Positions 32,750 to 41,464 of a stretch of 64,000 bases of DNA are shown here, piece after piece. Under the pieces are notes generated by a model, which was given only the letters and a program-made list of their open reading frames with translations, searched no databases and was not told the DNA's origin. The stretch's first letter is position 1. Each line of letters begins with the position of its first letter. The stretch covers positions 62,001 through 126,000 of the forward strand of contig JAJEPU010000002.1 in assembly GCA_020686985.1 (NCBI GenBank), given 5' to 3'. This DNA is from Brotaphodocola catenula (GTDB lineage: Bacteria > Bacillota > Clostridia > Lachnospirales > Lachnospiraceae). Both the position numbers and the translations under genes were made by a program.

Positions 32750-32980
32750 ATGGAGAAAAAATCGTCCGAGGAAGCATTCGAGGAGTTGACCGTGGAACAG
32801 GCATTTTCACAGCTTGAACAGGTTTTGCAGAAGATGGAAGCTCCAGATACATCGCTGGAGGAGTCATTTGCCTTCTATGAGGAGGGAATTCGGCTTTTGA
32901 AGGGCTGTACGGAGAAATTGGATCGCGTGGAAAAACAGATGATTGTTCTTCGGGGAGGAATGGAAGATGGAAATGAATGA
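32750..32980 (+). CDS. xseB: Exodeoxyribonuclease VII small subunit
   Basis: This 76-residue helical protein packs on the XseA coiled coil. The family core LEQVLQKMEAPDTSLEESFAFYEEGIRLL (read as adjacent segments) is clear. ATG 32750 follows GGGAGGA; an in-frame TTG at 32738 is less likely. Its end overlaps the ispA start by 14 bases. Confidence 0.93.
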   Translation: MEKKSSEEAFEELTVEQAFSQLEQVLQKMEAPDTSLEESFAFYEEGIRLLKGCTEKLDRVEKQMIVLRGGMEDGNE

Positions 32981-33872
32981 CAAAGAGATGCTAAAAGCAG
33001 AGCTTAAGAAGCGCACAGCTGAGGTAGAGGCAGTTGTGGAAGCGTTTCTTCCGGAAGAGACCGGGCATCAGAAAACGATTTTTGAGGCAATGAATTACAG
33101 TGTGCGCGCCGGTGGAAAGCGCCTGCGCCCGATGCTGATGGAGGAGACGTATCGCCTTTTTGGCGGAAACGGAGAGGAGATTCGTTCATTTATGGCAGCA
33201 ATGGAGATGATTCATACCTCCTCCCTGATTCATGACGATCTTCCATGTATGGATAACGATACGCTCAGAAGAGGTCTTCCGACGACGTGGGTGAAATTTG
33301 GATACGACATGGCAGTTCTCGCCGGAGATGCCCTGCTGATCTATGCGATTGAGACGGCTTCAAAGGCATTTGAGAAGACAACCCGCCCGGATCTTGTCGG
33401 ACGTGCGATCGGAATTCTTGCACAGAAGACCGGAATTTACGGAATGATTGGTGGTCAGGTGGTCGATGTCGAGCTGACCGGAAAGCCGATTCCACAGGAA
33501 AAACTGGATTTCATTTATCGCTTGAAGACAGGAGCTCTTCTCGAGGCATCGATGATGATCGGTGCTGTGCTTGCGGGAGCAGATGAGGAGGAGATCGCAC
33601 TCACGGAGCAGATTGCGTCGGCAGTAGGTCTGGCATTCCAGATCCAGGATGATATTCTGGATGTGACGAGCACGGCAGAACAGCTCGGAAAGCCAGTTCT
33701 CAGCGATGAGAAGAACAACAAGACGACGTATGTGACTCTTGTGGGAATTGAGCAGGCGCACAAGGATGTGCAGGAGATCTCGGAGCGTGCAGTACAGCTC
33801 CTTGAGAAACTGCCGGGTAAGAATCCATTCCTGGCAGGGTTGATTGAGATGCTTGTCACGAGAGAAAAGTAA
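32967..33872 (+). CDS. ispA: Polyprenyl (farnesyl) diphosphate synthase
   Basis: This 301-residue enzyme condenses IPP with allylic diphosphates to give FPP, feeding undecaprenyl and quinone synthesis. The first Asp-rich motif DDLPCMDND and the second DDILD are intact, with GGKRLRPML near the N-terminus. The residues before the first motif (SSLIHDD) fit a short-chain FPP/GPP synthase. The start ATG 32967 follows GGGGAGGA and lies inside xseB; an ATG at 32973 is an alternative. It is adjacent to dxs, as in many Firmicutes. Confidence 0.94.
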   Translation: MEMNDKEMLKAELKKRTAEVEAVVEAFLPEETGHQKTIFEAMNYSVRAGGKRLRPMLMEETYRLFGGNGEEIRSFMAAMEMIHTSSLIHDDLPCMDNDTLRRGLPTTWVKFGYDMAVLAGDALLIYAIETASKAFEKTTRPDLVGRAIGILAQKTGIYGMIGGQVVDVELTGKPIPQEKLDFIYRLKTGALLEASMMIGAVLAGADEEEIALTEQIASAVGLAFQIQDDILDVTSTAEQLGKPVLSDEKNNKTTYVTLVGIEQAHKDVQEISERAVQLLEKLPGKNPFLAGLIEMLVTREK

Positions 33873-33915
33873 TTAAGAGGAATTAAGAGATGTACGGAAG
33901 GGCACAGGAAGAGTT

Positions 33916-35793
33916 ATGATTCTGGAACGGATAGAAGGACCATGGGATGTGAAAAAACTGACTCCTGAGCAGATGAAGACGCTCGCAGCAGAGATTCGCC
34001 AGTTTTTGATCGAGAAGATCAGCGTGACGGGCGGACATCTGGCGTCGAATCTCGGAGTCGTGGAGCTGACCATTGCCCTGTATCGGGCTTTTGACCTGCC
34101 AAAGGATAAGGTAATCTGGGATGTGGGTCATCAGTCCTATACGCACAAGATTCTGAGCGGACGCAAGGAGATGTTTGATGAACTGCGCCAGTACGGCGGA
34201 ATGAGCGGATTTCCGAAACGTAAGGAGAGCCCGTATGATTCCTTTGATACAGGACACAGTTCGACTTCGATCTCAGCGGGTTTAGGAATTGCTCAGGGCC
34301 GTGATCTTCTGGGGGAAAATTACTCGGTCGTCTCTGTGATCGGAGATGGGGCACTCACCGGAGGAATGGCTTATGAGGCGCTGAACAATGCGGCGCATTT
34401 GAACAAGAATTTTATTATTGTACTGAACGACAATAACATGTCGATCTCGGAGAATGTCGGAGGAATGTCAAAGTACTTGAGCGGACTTCGCTCGGGAACC
34501 AGATACAACCGATTGAAGAAGAGAGTGTCGAACACGCTTCTGAAGGTTCCGGTTGTCGGAGAGGGGCTTGTCGACAAGATCAGCCGGACAAAGAACAGCA
34601 TCAAGCAGTTGATCATTCCGGGCATGCTCTTTGAGAATATGGGAATCACCTATCTCGGACCGGTCGATGGTCACGACATTCCCGAGATGACAAAGATTTT
34701 CAAGGAAGCAAAGAAGATGGACCACGCGGTTTTGGTTCATGTCCTGACGAAAAAGGGAAAGGGATATAAGCCGGCGGAGGAGAACCCATCGCGCTTTCAT
34801 GGAGTTGAGCCATTTGATATCAAGACCGGAAAGGCGCTTCGCACGAAGCAGTTTCCGACGTACACAGATGTGTTTTCTAAGGAGCTGTGTCAGCTTGCCG
34901 AGAAGAATCCGAAAATTGTCGCTGTGACGGCGGCGATGCCGGACGGAACGGGACTCACGGCATTTCGGAAGGCGTATCCGAAGCGGTTTTTTGATGTGGG
35001 AATCGCGGAGCAGCATGCGGTGACCTCTGCGGCCGGAATGGCGGCAGCGGGATTAAAGCCTGTCGTCGCAGTCTATTCGTCATTTATGCAACGTGCATTT
35101 GACCAGATTCTTCATGATGTGTGCATTCAGGATCTGCCGGTTGTCTTTGCACTTGACCGTGCAGGACTTGTCGGAAGCGACGGCGAGACGCATCAGGGAA
35201 TCTTTGATCTGTCTTACCTGACCTGTATCCCGAATATGAGTGTGCTTGCCCCGAAGAATCTGTGGGAGCTTGAGCGGGATCTTCAGTTTGCGATGACGTA
35301 TGACAGACCGATCGCAATCCGCTATCCGAGAGGACAGGCATACCGTGGACTTGAGGAATTTGACTCGCCGATTGAATATGGAAAGGGCGAGATTCTGATG
35401 CAGGGCGAGGAGATCGCACTTCTCGCAGTCGGAAGTATGGTCAGCACCGCAGAGCACATCAGAAATAAGCTCGGCGGGGAGGGCTGGAACTGCACACTCG
35501 CAAACGGCAGATTCATCAAGCCGATTGATAAGGAGCTGGTCTGCAATCTTGCCGACCACCACAAACTGATCGTCACGCTTGAGGAAAATGTGCTTCAGGG
35601 TGGTTTCGGTCTTGATGTCACAGCTCTGGTTCATGAGTATGCTCCGAATGTGAAGGTGCTCAACATTGCGCTTCCGGACGCGTATGTGGAGCATGGAAAT
35701 GTCTCCGTGCTCAGAGAAACCGTGAAGATTGACAGTGATTCGATTATCCGCACGATGCGCGATTTTTATCCGGTGCTTAAAGAAAAAGAATAG
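33916..35793 (+). CDS. dxs: 1-deoxy-D-xylulose-5-phosphate synthase
   Basis: This 625-residue thiamine-diphosphate enzyme condenses pyruvate and glyceraldehyde 3-phosphate, the first step of the MEP isoprenoid pathway. Present are the TPP motif GDGALTGGMAYEALNN, the N-terminal HQSYTHKILSGRK and FDTGHSSTSISAGLG, the middle-domain FFDVGIAEQHAVTSAAGMA, and the C-terminal transketolase domain. Length and order are normal. It lies 43 bases after ispA and supplies its substrate pathway. Confidence 0.97.
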   Translation: MILERIEGPWDVKKLTPEQMKTLAAEIRQFLIEKISVTGGHLASNLGVVELTIALYRAFDLPKDKVIWDVGHQSYTHKILSGRKEMFDELRQYGGMSGFPKRKESPYDSFDTGHSSTSISAGLGIAQGRDLLGENYSVVSVIGDGALTGGMAYEALNNAAHLNKNFIIVLNDNNMSISENVGGMSKYLSGLRSGTRYNRLKKRVSNTLLKVPVVGEGLVDKISRTKNSIKQLIIPGMLFENMGITYLGPVDGHDIPEMTKIFKEAKKMDHAVLVHVLTKKGKGYKPAEENPSRFHGVEPFDIKTGKALRTKQFPTYTDVFSKELCQLAEKNPKIVAVTAAMPDGTGLTAFRKAYPKRFFDVGIAEQHAVTSAAGMAAAGLKPVVAVYSSFMQRAFDQILHDVCIQDLPVVFALDRAGLVGSDGETHQGIFDLSYLTCIPNMSVLAPKNLWELERDLQFAMTYDRPIAIRYPRGQAYRGLEEFDSPIEYGKGEILMQGEEIALLAVGSMVSTAEHIRNKLGGEGWNCTLANGRFIKPIDKELVCNLADHHKLIVTLEENVLQGGFGLDVTALVHEYAPNVKVLNIALPDAYVEHGNVSVLRETVKIDSDSIIRTMRDFYPVLKEKE

Positions 35794-35873
35794 ACAAGTA
35801 TAATACAGAAGCGTAAATCATATAGAACAGAAAAACAGAATGGTGAAATAGAACAGAGAGGAACAAGATAGAG

Positions 35874-36683
35874 ATGAAAGAGAGACTCGACGTAATGCTT
35901 GTAAACCGGGGACTTGCAACTTCCCGGGAGAAGGCAAAGGCGATTATCATGTCCGGGATTGTCTATGTGGATGGACAGAAGGAAGATAAAGCCGGATCGA
36001 TGTTTGAAGAGAAGGTAAATGTGGAGGTGCGCGGAACAACGCTGAAGTATGTCAGCCGTGGTGGTCTGAAACTGGAGAAGGCAATGACGCATTTCGGCGT
36101 TCAGCCACAGGGAAAGGTCTGCATGGATGTGGGATCTTCGACGGGTGGATTTACGGACTGCATGCTTCAGAACGGCGCAGTCAAGGTCTATGCGGTTGAT
36201 GTCGGACATGGACAGCTCGACTGGAAGCTCCGCAACGATCCACGTGTTGTCTGCATGGAGAAGACAAACATCCGCTATGTGACTCCGGACGATATCGAGG
36301 ACAAGATTGGTCTCTCCTCGATCGATGTTTCCTTCATCTCTCTGACAAAGGTTCTCGGACCGGTCAAGGCACTTCTCACAGATGATGGACAGGTTGTCTG
36401 TCTGATTAAACCGCAGTTTGAGGCAGGACGTGAGAAAGTCGGAAAGAAGGGGGTTGTCCGTGAGAAGAATACCCATCTTGAGGTAATCCGCAAGGTTATG
36501 GAGTTTGCTTCTGAGATCGGATTTGAGATTCTGAATCTGGAGTTTTCTCCGATCAAGGGACCGGAGGGAAATATCGAGTACCTTCTGCATTTGCAGAATC
36601 ACACGGACGGACAGATCCGCGGAGAATTCCCGGTTGATGAGGAGGCAGTGGTAGAGTCGGCACATCAGACACTCGACAAATAA
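35874..36683 (+). CDS. tlyA: TlyA-family rRNA 2'-O-methyltransferase
   Basis: This 269-residue protein has an N-terminal S4 RNA-binding domain (about 1-60, RLDVMLVNRGLATSREKAK) and a FtsJ-like Rossmann methyltransferase domain with the SAM loop MDVGSSTGGFTDCML and Asp of YAVDVGHGQLDW. The Mycobacterium homologue methylates C1409 of 16S and C1920 of 23S rRNA. The name hemolysin A is historical. It reads with nadK 42 bases downstream. Confidence 0.94.
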   Translation: MKERLDVMLVNRGLATSREKAKAIIMSGIVYVDGQKEDKAGSMFEEKVNVEVRGTTLKYVSRGGLKLEKAMTHFGVQPQGKVCMDVGSSTGGFTDCMLQNGAVKVYAVDVGHGQLDWKLRNDPRVVCMEKTNIRYVTPDDIEDKIGLSSIDVSFISLTKVLGPVKALLTDDGQVVCLIKPQFEAGREKVGKKGVVREKNTHLEVIRKVMEFASEIGFEILNLEFSPIKGPEGNIEYLLHLQNHTDGQIRGEFPVDEEAVVESAHQTLDK

Positions 36684-36725
36684 AAATGCGTGAAAGCGCA
36701 GAAGAGCAGGAGAAAGTAGGCAGGA

Positions 36726-37589
36726 ATGAAGCATTTTTACTTGATCGCAAATCCCACCAAGGAAGGGGCGGTGGAGACCGCAATCCAAATTCGCGACTAT
36801 CTGATCTCACGAGGTGCAACCTGCACCGGAGGCGTGGAGGAGGATCCGGAGAAGTCCGGAAAAAAACACCGGAATGGCTACACCGATCCGAAAGATGTGC
36901 CTGAGGAGACGGAGTGCGTGATTACGCTTGGAGGGGATGGAACGCTGATTCAGGCATCGCGGGATCTTGTTGCGCGCCAACTTCCTCTGATTGGAATCAA
37001 TCTCGGCAACCTCGGTTATCTGACTCAGGTTTCGAGAGGAGAGGACATTCGTCCGATGCTTGAGGCCCTTCTCAACGATAATTATACGCTGGAGAACCGA
37101 ATGATGCTTGAGGGGCGGGTGACCGGGAAGGATGGAATTCGCACCGGAGTCGCACTCAATGACATTGTTCTCGCACGAAAAAATGTGCTTCAAATGTTGA
37201 AATTCCGCGTCTTTTTAAACGGCGAGTATCTGAATGAATATCTCGCGGACGGCATGATCGCCGCGACACCGACCGGTTCCACGGCATACAATCTCTCGGC
37301 CGGAGGACCTGTTGTGACGCCGGGGACAGAGCTGATTGTCCTGACTCCGATCTGCCCGCATACGCTCGGAGCACAGAGCATTGTCCTCTCCTCGGAGGAT
37401 CGGATCGAGATTCATCTGATGGAGTACCGCGACAAGGAGCAGACGGCTGTTTTTGATGGAGATCAGGTTGTGGATTTAAGGCCGGGAGATACGCTGGAAA
37501 TTTTCCGTTCCCGCAACCACACGGTGCTGATTAAGTTGAAGAACATCTCATTTTTGGAGACACTGAGAAATAAGATGGATCGGGTGTGA
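36726..37589 (+). CDS. nadK: NAD kinase
   Basis: This 287-residue cytosolic enzyme phosphorylates NAD to NADP. The GGDGTLIQASRD motif with the catalytic Asp, NLGNLGYLTQ, and TPTGSTAYNLSAGGPVV are present. About 25 polar residues (DPEKSGKKHRNGYTDPKDVP, about 39-58) form a loop before the GGDGT motif, longer than in Bacillus NadK. ATG 36726 follows AGTAGGCAGGA. It precedes argR, as in many Clostridia. Confidence 0.95.
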   Translation: MKHFYLIANPTKEGAVETAIQIRDYLISRGATCTGGVEEDPEKSGKKHRNGYTDPKDVPEETECVITLGGDGTLIQASRDLVARQLPLIGINLGNLGYLTQVSRGEDIRPMLEALLNDNYTLENRMMLEGRVTGKDGIRTGVALNDIVLARKNVLQMLKFRVFLNGEYLNEYLADGMIAATPTGSTAYNLSAGGPVVTPGTELIVLTPICPHTLGAQSIVLSSEDRIEIHLMEYRDKEQTAVFDGDQVVDLRPGDTLEIFRSRNHTVLIKLKNISFLETLRNKMDRV

Positions 37590-37656
37590 GTGTAATTTTG
37601 AAATCTGAGAAGATTCAGAAACTGGAATATTTTTAGACATTTTCTGGAGGGGAAAA

Positions 37657-38109
37657 ATGAAACTGGAACGTCACAGCAAGATTGTGGAATTGATTGGAAA
37701 ATATGAGATTGAGACGCAGGAGGAGCTTGCACAGAAGCTGCAGGAATCCGGGTATCGCGTGACGCAGGCGACGGTCTCGAGAGATATTCGGGAACTTCGG
37801 TTGACAAAGGTTCCGTCGGAGAGCGGACGTCAGCGCTATGTGGTGATGCAGAATCCGTCGACGACCTTCAGCGACAAGTATATCCGGATTTTGAAGGATG
37901 GGTATGTGTCGATGGATATGGCCCAGAATATTCTGGTAATCAAGACGGTGTCCGGCATGGCGATGGCAGTCGCAGCGGCTCTCGATGCGATTCATTTTCA
38001 TGAGATCGTCGGCTGTATTGCCGGGGATGATACGATCATGTGTGCGGTCCGCAGTGTGGACGACACGATTCTTGTGATGGATAAGATCAAGAAACTTGTA
38101 GCAGAATAG
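37657..38109 (+). CDS. argR: Arginine repressor
   Basis: This 150-residue ArgR/AhrC-family regulator has an N-terminal winged helix (about 1-70, with VTQATVSRDIRELRLTKVP) and a C-terminal arginine-binding hexamerisation domain (about 80-150, with the GDDTIMCAVRS loop that holds the ligand Asp pair). It represses arginine synthesis and activates catabolism in the presence of arginine. No arginine genes are in the window. The ribosome binding site is TGGAGGGG. It sits before recN, as is usual in Firmicutes. Confidence 0.95.
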   Translation: MKLERHSKIVELIGKYEIETQEELAQKLQESGYRVTQATVSRDIRELRLTKVPSESGRQRYVVMQNPSTTFSDKYIRILKDGYVSMDMAQNILVIKTVSGMAMAVAAALDAIHFHEIVGCIAGDDTIMCAVRSVDDTILVMDKIKKLVAE

Positions 38110-38145
38110 ATAGCGGAATAAATAGCAGAATAAGGGGGACACAGG

Positions 38146-39822
38146 ATGCTTCTGGAACTGCATGTGAAAAACCTTGCGCTGATTGAGCAGGCGGATGTGG
38201 AGTTCGGAGACGGACTGAACATTCTGACCGGTGAGACCGGAGCGGGAAAGTCGATTATCATTGGGTCAGTTAATCTGGCCCTTGGGCAGAAAGCGCCGAA
38301 GGAGATGATTCGCAGTGGCAGTGATTATGCCTATGTGGAACTGATTTTTTCGGTCGAGGAAGAAAAGAGGGAGCTTCTTGAACGGATGGATGTCTATCCG
38401 GACGACGACGGCACCCTGATTATTACAAGAAAGATTATGCCGACGCGCAGTGTCAGCAAGATCAATGATGAGACGGTGACAGTTACAAAGCTCAAGGAGG
38501 TTACCGGACTTCTGATTGATATTCATGGTCAGCACGAGCATCAGTCTCTGCTTCACGCATCGAAACATCTGGAAATTCTGGATACTTACGCCAAATCACA
38601 GATCAGTCCAATTAAAGAAAAAACAGTGAGCTTGTACAAAGAGTATGGGATGTGGAAGGTGCGCCTTGAGGAACTGTCCGGGGATGAGGAGAGCAGACGC
38701 AGAGAGTATGATTTCCTCCGGTTTGAGGTGGATGAGATAGAGCAGGCGGGACTTAAGGATGGCGAGGAGGAGGAGCTGACAGAGCGTTATCGCTTTTATT
38801 CCAACAGCCGAAAGATCGCGGAGAGCCTTTCTGACGCCTATGAGGCAGTGAATTCTGAGATGGTTGGGCGCGCAATCCACGAGGTCGGTGAGGTTGTGGA
38901 CTACGACCAGACGCTCAAGCCGATTCAGGATCAGCTCTATGATGCAGAGTCTCTGCTTGATGACGTGCACCATGCGATCGGAAGTTATCTCGAGGATATT
39001 TCCTTTAATGAGGAGGAGATGAGACAGATTGAGGAGCGCCTTGATCTGATTCACAATCTTCAGGCAAAGTACGGAAGCACGGTCGCAGAGATCTCCCGGA
39101 CTCTTGAGGAGAAGCAGAAGCGTCTCGAGGAGTTAGAGCACTTTGATGATTACCGCAGAGAAGCGGAGACGGGACTGAAAAAAGCGGAGAAACAGCTTGA
39201 GACTGCGTGTGAGGAGCTCTCAGAGGCGAGAAAGAAGGCATCGGTGGTTCTGACAGAGAAGATTCGAGAGAGACTTCTCGATCTGAATTTCCTCGATGTA
39301 AAATTCTCGATGAGTTTTTCACGCCTCTCCCATTACACTGCGAATGGTTTTGATGAGGCAGAGTTTGTGATCTCGACGAACCCCGGAGAGCCGGAGCGCT
39401 CACTCGGACTTGTCGCCTCGGGCGGTGAGCTCTCGCGAATTATGCTCGCAATCAAGACGGTGCTTGCAGATACGGATGAGATTCCGACGCTGATCTTTGA
39501 TGAGATTGATACGGGAATCAGTGGACGCACGGCGCAGAAAGTCTCAGAACAGCTCGCGATCATCTCAAAGAATCATCAGGTAATCTGTATCACCCATCTT
39601 CCACAGATTGCGTCGATGGCGGATGAGCATTTTGAGATTGCAAAGTCCGCGAAGGATGGAAAGACACGAACCGTCATCCATGAGCTCGATGAGACGCAGA
39701 TGATTGCGGAGCTTGCGCGTCTTCTCGGTGGTGTCGAGATCACCGGAGCGGTGCTTGAGAACGCAAAGGAGATGAAACGTCTTGCTCAGAAGACGAGGGA
39801 GGAGAAACGTCGCACGTTCTAA
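38146..39822 (+). CDS. recN: DNA repair protein RecN
   Basis: This 558-residue SMC-like ATPase acts early in double-strand-break repair. Walker A (GETGAGKSI, about residue 28-36) and Walker B (LIFDEIDTGISG) flank a long coiled coil (about 165-370), and the ABC signature is ASGGELSRIMLA. It is the last gene of the forward block. spoIVB, its usual downstream neighbour, is present but on the opposite strand, so the two genes converge with only 47 bases between the stops. Confidence 0.96.
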   Translation: MLLELHVKNLALIEQADVEFGDGLNILTGETGAGKSIIIGSVNLALGQKAPKEMIRSGSDYAYVELIFSVEEEKRELLERMDVYPDDDGTLIITRKIMPTRSVSKINDETVTVTKLKEVTGLLIDIHGQHEHQSLLHASKHLEILDTYAKSQISPIKEKTVSLYKEYGMWKVRLEELSGDEESRRREYDFLRFEVDEIEQAGLKDGEEEELTERYRFYSNSRKIAESLSDAYEAVNSEMVGRAIHEVGEVVDYDQTLKPIQDQLYDAESLLDDVHHAIGSYLEDISFNEEEMRQIEERLDLIHNLQAKYGSTVAEISRTLEEKQKRLEELEHFDDYRREAETGLKKAEKQLETACEELSEARKKASVVLTEKIRERLLDLNFLDVKFSMSFSRLSHYTANGFDEAEFVISTNPGEPERSLGLVASGGELSRIMLAIKTVLADTDEIPTLIFDEIDTGISGRTAQKVSEQLAIISKNHQVICITHLPQIASMADEHFEIAKSAKDGKTRTVIHELDETQMIAELARLLGGVEITGAVLENAKEMKRLAQKTREEKRRTF

Positions 39823-39852
39823 TTCAAGTCGATCAAGTTGACGCTTGCGGAG
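39821..39852. repeat. Intergenic element, copy at recN-spoIVB junction
   Basis: AATTCAAGTCGA (39821-39832) and ACGCTTGCGGAG (39841-39852) match the element at 9687-9709 (12/12 and 11/12), with eight extra bases between them. TCTGAGTTTTTATT follows and may aid termination of recN. The first two bases overlap the recN stop codon. Confidence 0.5.
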
Positions 39853-39869
39853 ATTTGTTTTCTGAGTTT

Positions 39870-41252
39870 TTATTGGGAGCCGGAATCATCGGCTTCCAGC
39901 ATTGTTTCGATAAATATTCCATATCCTCTTGTTGAATCTTGAACGAAGACATGAGTGACTGCTCCGATCAGCTTGCCGTTCTGGATGATCGGGCTTCCGC
40001 TCATGCCCTGCACGATTCCGCCGGTCAGCTTTAAAAGTTCCGGATCGGTGATGTGAATGACCATACTCTTATTTTTCTGGAGCGGCTTCAGCTCAATTTT
40101 CTGAATTTCAATCTCATAATCCCGGATCTGACCGGAGACATTGCTTCTAAGCAGGGCAGGACCCTTCTCAATATCCTGGCAATAGCCGACGGGAATTGCA
40201 CTCGAGAGCGTACGGGAGCGCAGAGCTTCATTGGCATTGCCGAAGATTCCAGTCTCTGTGTTCGCGTGGATTTCTCCGAGAAGACAGCCGGGACCATAGT
40301 AGATCACGCCTGCCATGATGCCGGGATTTCCGATACTGCCTTTTTCAATTCCAAGAATCTCTGTCTCATAGAGGGAGCCTTCATGGCTTTCCATCAAATG
40401 TCCGGTATCGGAGTCGCTGATGCCATGACCGAGAGCGCCGAAGCTGCCGTTTGGCTCAAGGTAGGTCATCGTGCCGATTCCCTGTGTGTCGTCGCGAACC
40501 CAGGCGCCGAGCATGCAGGTGCCATCGGAGGTTCGCACCGGACGTACGGAGACCTCAAGCTCCTTATCGTCACGCCGGATTTTTAGGAAAACGTTTTCTG
40601 CGCCTCCGACATGGCGAAGTTCAGTGATCAGGGCTTCCTTGCTTGTCAGGGGATGGCCGTTGATTGCTTCGATGTAGTCGCCGGATTCGAGGATGCCGAG
40701 AGCCGGTTCGATTTCTTTTCCGGTTTCGTCCGTGACGGTTCCGGTTCCGACGACGAGGATGCCGTCTGATTTGAGATAGATTCCGATTGGGAATCCGCAG
40801 GGGATCGCATAGCGCTGTTCAATGACGTTGAGTTGGATGTTTTTGAGGCGGATTGCACCGAAAAGTTTTAAGCCGAGCTGGTAGGTCCCTGATTTTGTCG
40901 CGGAGAGCGAGAGCGGGGAGTCGCTGGAAATTCGCACGGAATTTTCCGGAATATTGGAGGCATTTCGCAGGGAAACTTCGGAGGTGTCATCGAGAAGCGT
41001 TACCTCGAGCGGAAGCCCGCCGAATGAAAAGAAGCCGGTTTCGTTTCGCGTGAGACTGACGCGGTCGGGGATCTGGCGGTCGAAGGTGTACCAGATGAAG
41101 CCGATCGAGAAGAGAAGGCTGATCCAGAAGGTGCGGAAGAGAAGGTGGCGGAAGCGGGGGTTCGCTTTGCAGAGTTTTTGCGATGGCTGGCAATGAGGGC
41201 TTTTGATATTTTGAGTATTGTGGGTGTCAGGGGTGGATTTTTCTGAATTCAT
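39870..41252 (-). CDS. spoIVB: SpoIVB serine peptidase (S55), sporulation sigma-K checkpoint
   Basis: This 460-residue protein is made in the forespore, crosses its membrane through an N-terminal helix (about 38-58) and cleaves SpoIVFA to trigger pro-sigma-K processing. A PDZ domain (about 165-245, GILESGDYIEAINGHPL) is followed by the S55 domain with catalytic His in ALGHGISD and Ser in VQGMSGSPI. Length is near the Bacillus protein (about 425). The start is supported by GAGGAGG. In most Firmicutes it follows recN on the same strand and precedes spo0A. Here it is inverted and spo0A is not seen. Confidence 0.93.
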   Translation of the reverse strand: MNSEKSTPDTHNTQNIKSPHCQPSQKLCKANPRFRHLLFRTFWISLLFSIGFIWYTFDRQIPDRVSLTRNETGFFSFGGLPLEVTLLDDTSEVSLRNASNIPENSVRISSDSPLSLSATKSGTYQLGLKLFGAIRLKNIQLNVIEQRYAIPCGFPIGIYLKSDGILVVGTGTVTDETGKEIEPALGILESGDYIEAINGHPLTSKEALITELRHVGGAENVFLKIRRDDKELEVSVRPVRTSDGTCMLGAWVRDDTQGIGTMTYLEPNGSFGALGHGISDSDTGHLMESHEGSLYETEILGIEKGSIGNPGIMAGVIYYGPGCLLGEIHANTETGIFGNANEALRSRTLSSAIPVGYCQDIEKGPALLRSNVSGQIRDYEIEIQKIELKPLQKNKSMVIHITDPELLKLTGGIVQGMSGSPIIQNGKLIGAVTHVFVQDSTRGYGIFIETMLEADDSGSQ

Positions 41253-41323
41253 TTTGGTTGTTCCTCCTCAATTTTTCAGATGTGCGTTTGAATGGAATCG
41301 TGTGTCCGTGAGTTTTCTGATCT

Positions 41324-41349
41324 TAGTATGTGAAAGATTGGAGGATTCA
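41324..41349 (-). promoter_or_regulatory. Forespore (sigma-G/F-type) promoter candidate for spoIVB
   Basis: On the reverse strand CATACTA (41330-41324) is an exact match to the sigma-G -10 consensus. TGAATC (41349-41344) 13 bases upstream resembles the TGAATA -35, though the spacing is short. It lies about 70 bases before the start codon. spoIVB is forespore-expressed in Bacillus subtilis. Confidence 0.5.
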
Positions 41350-41464
41350 CACTGTCAGTTTTTTGGTTTCGCGCCAAATTTATGTTTGCATGTACTTTCC
41401 CGCCTTTCGTCGCTGAATATCGATTTGGGTAAGATTATTTTTATATGGAATTTGTAAAAATAGA

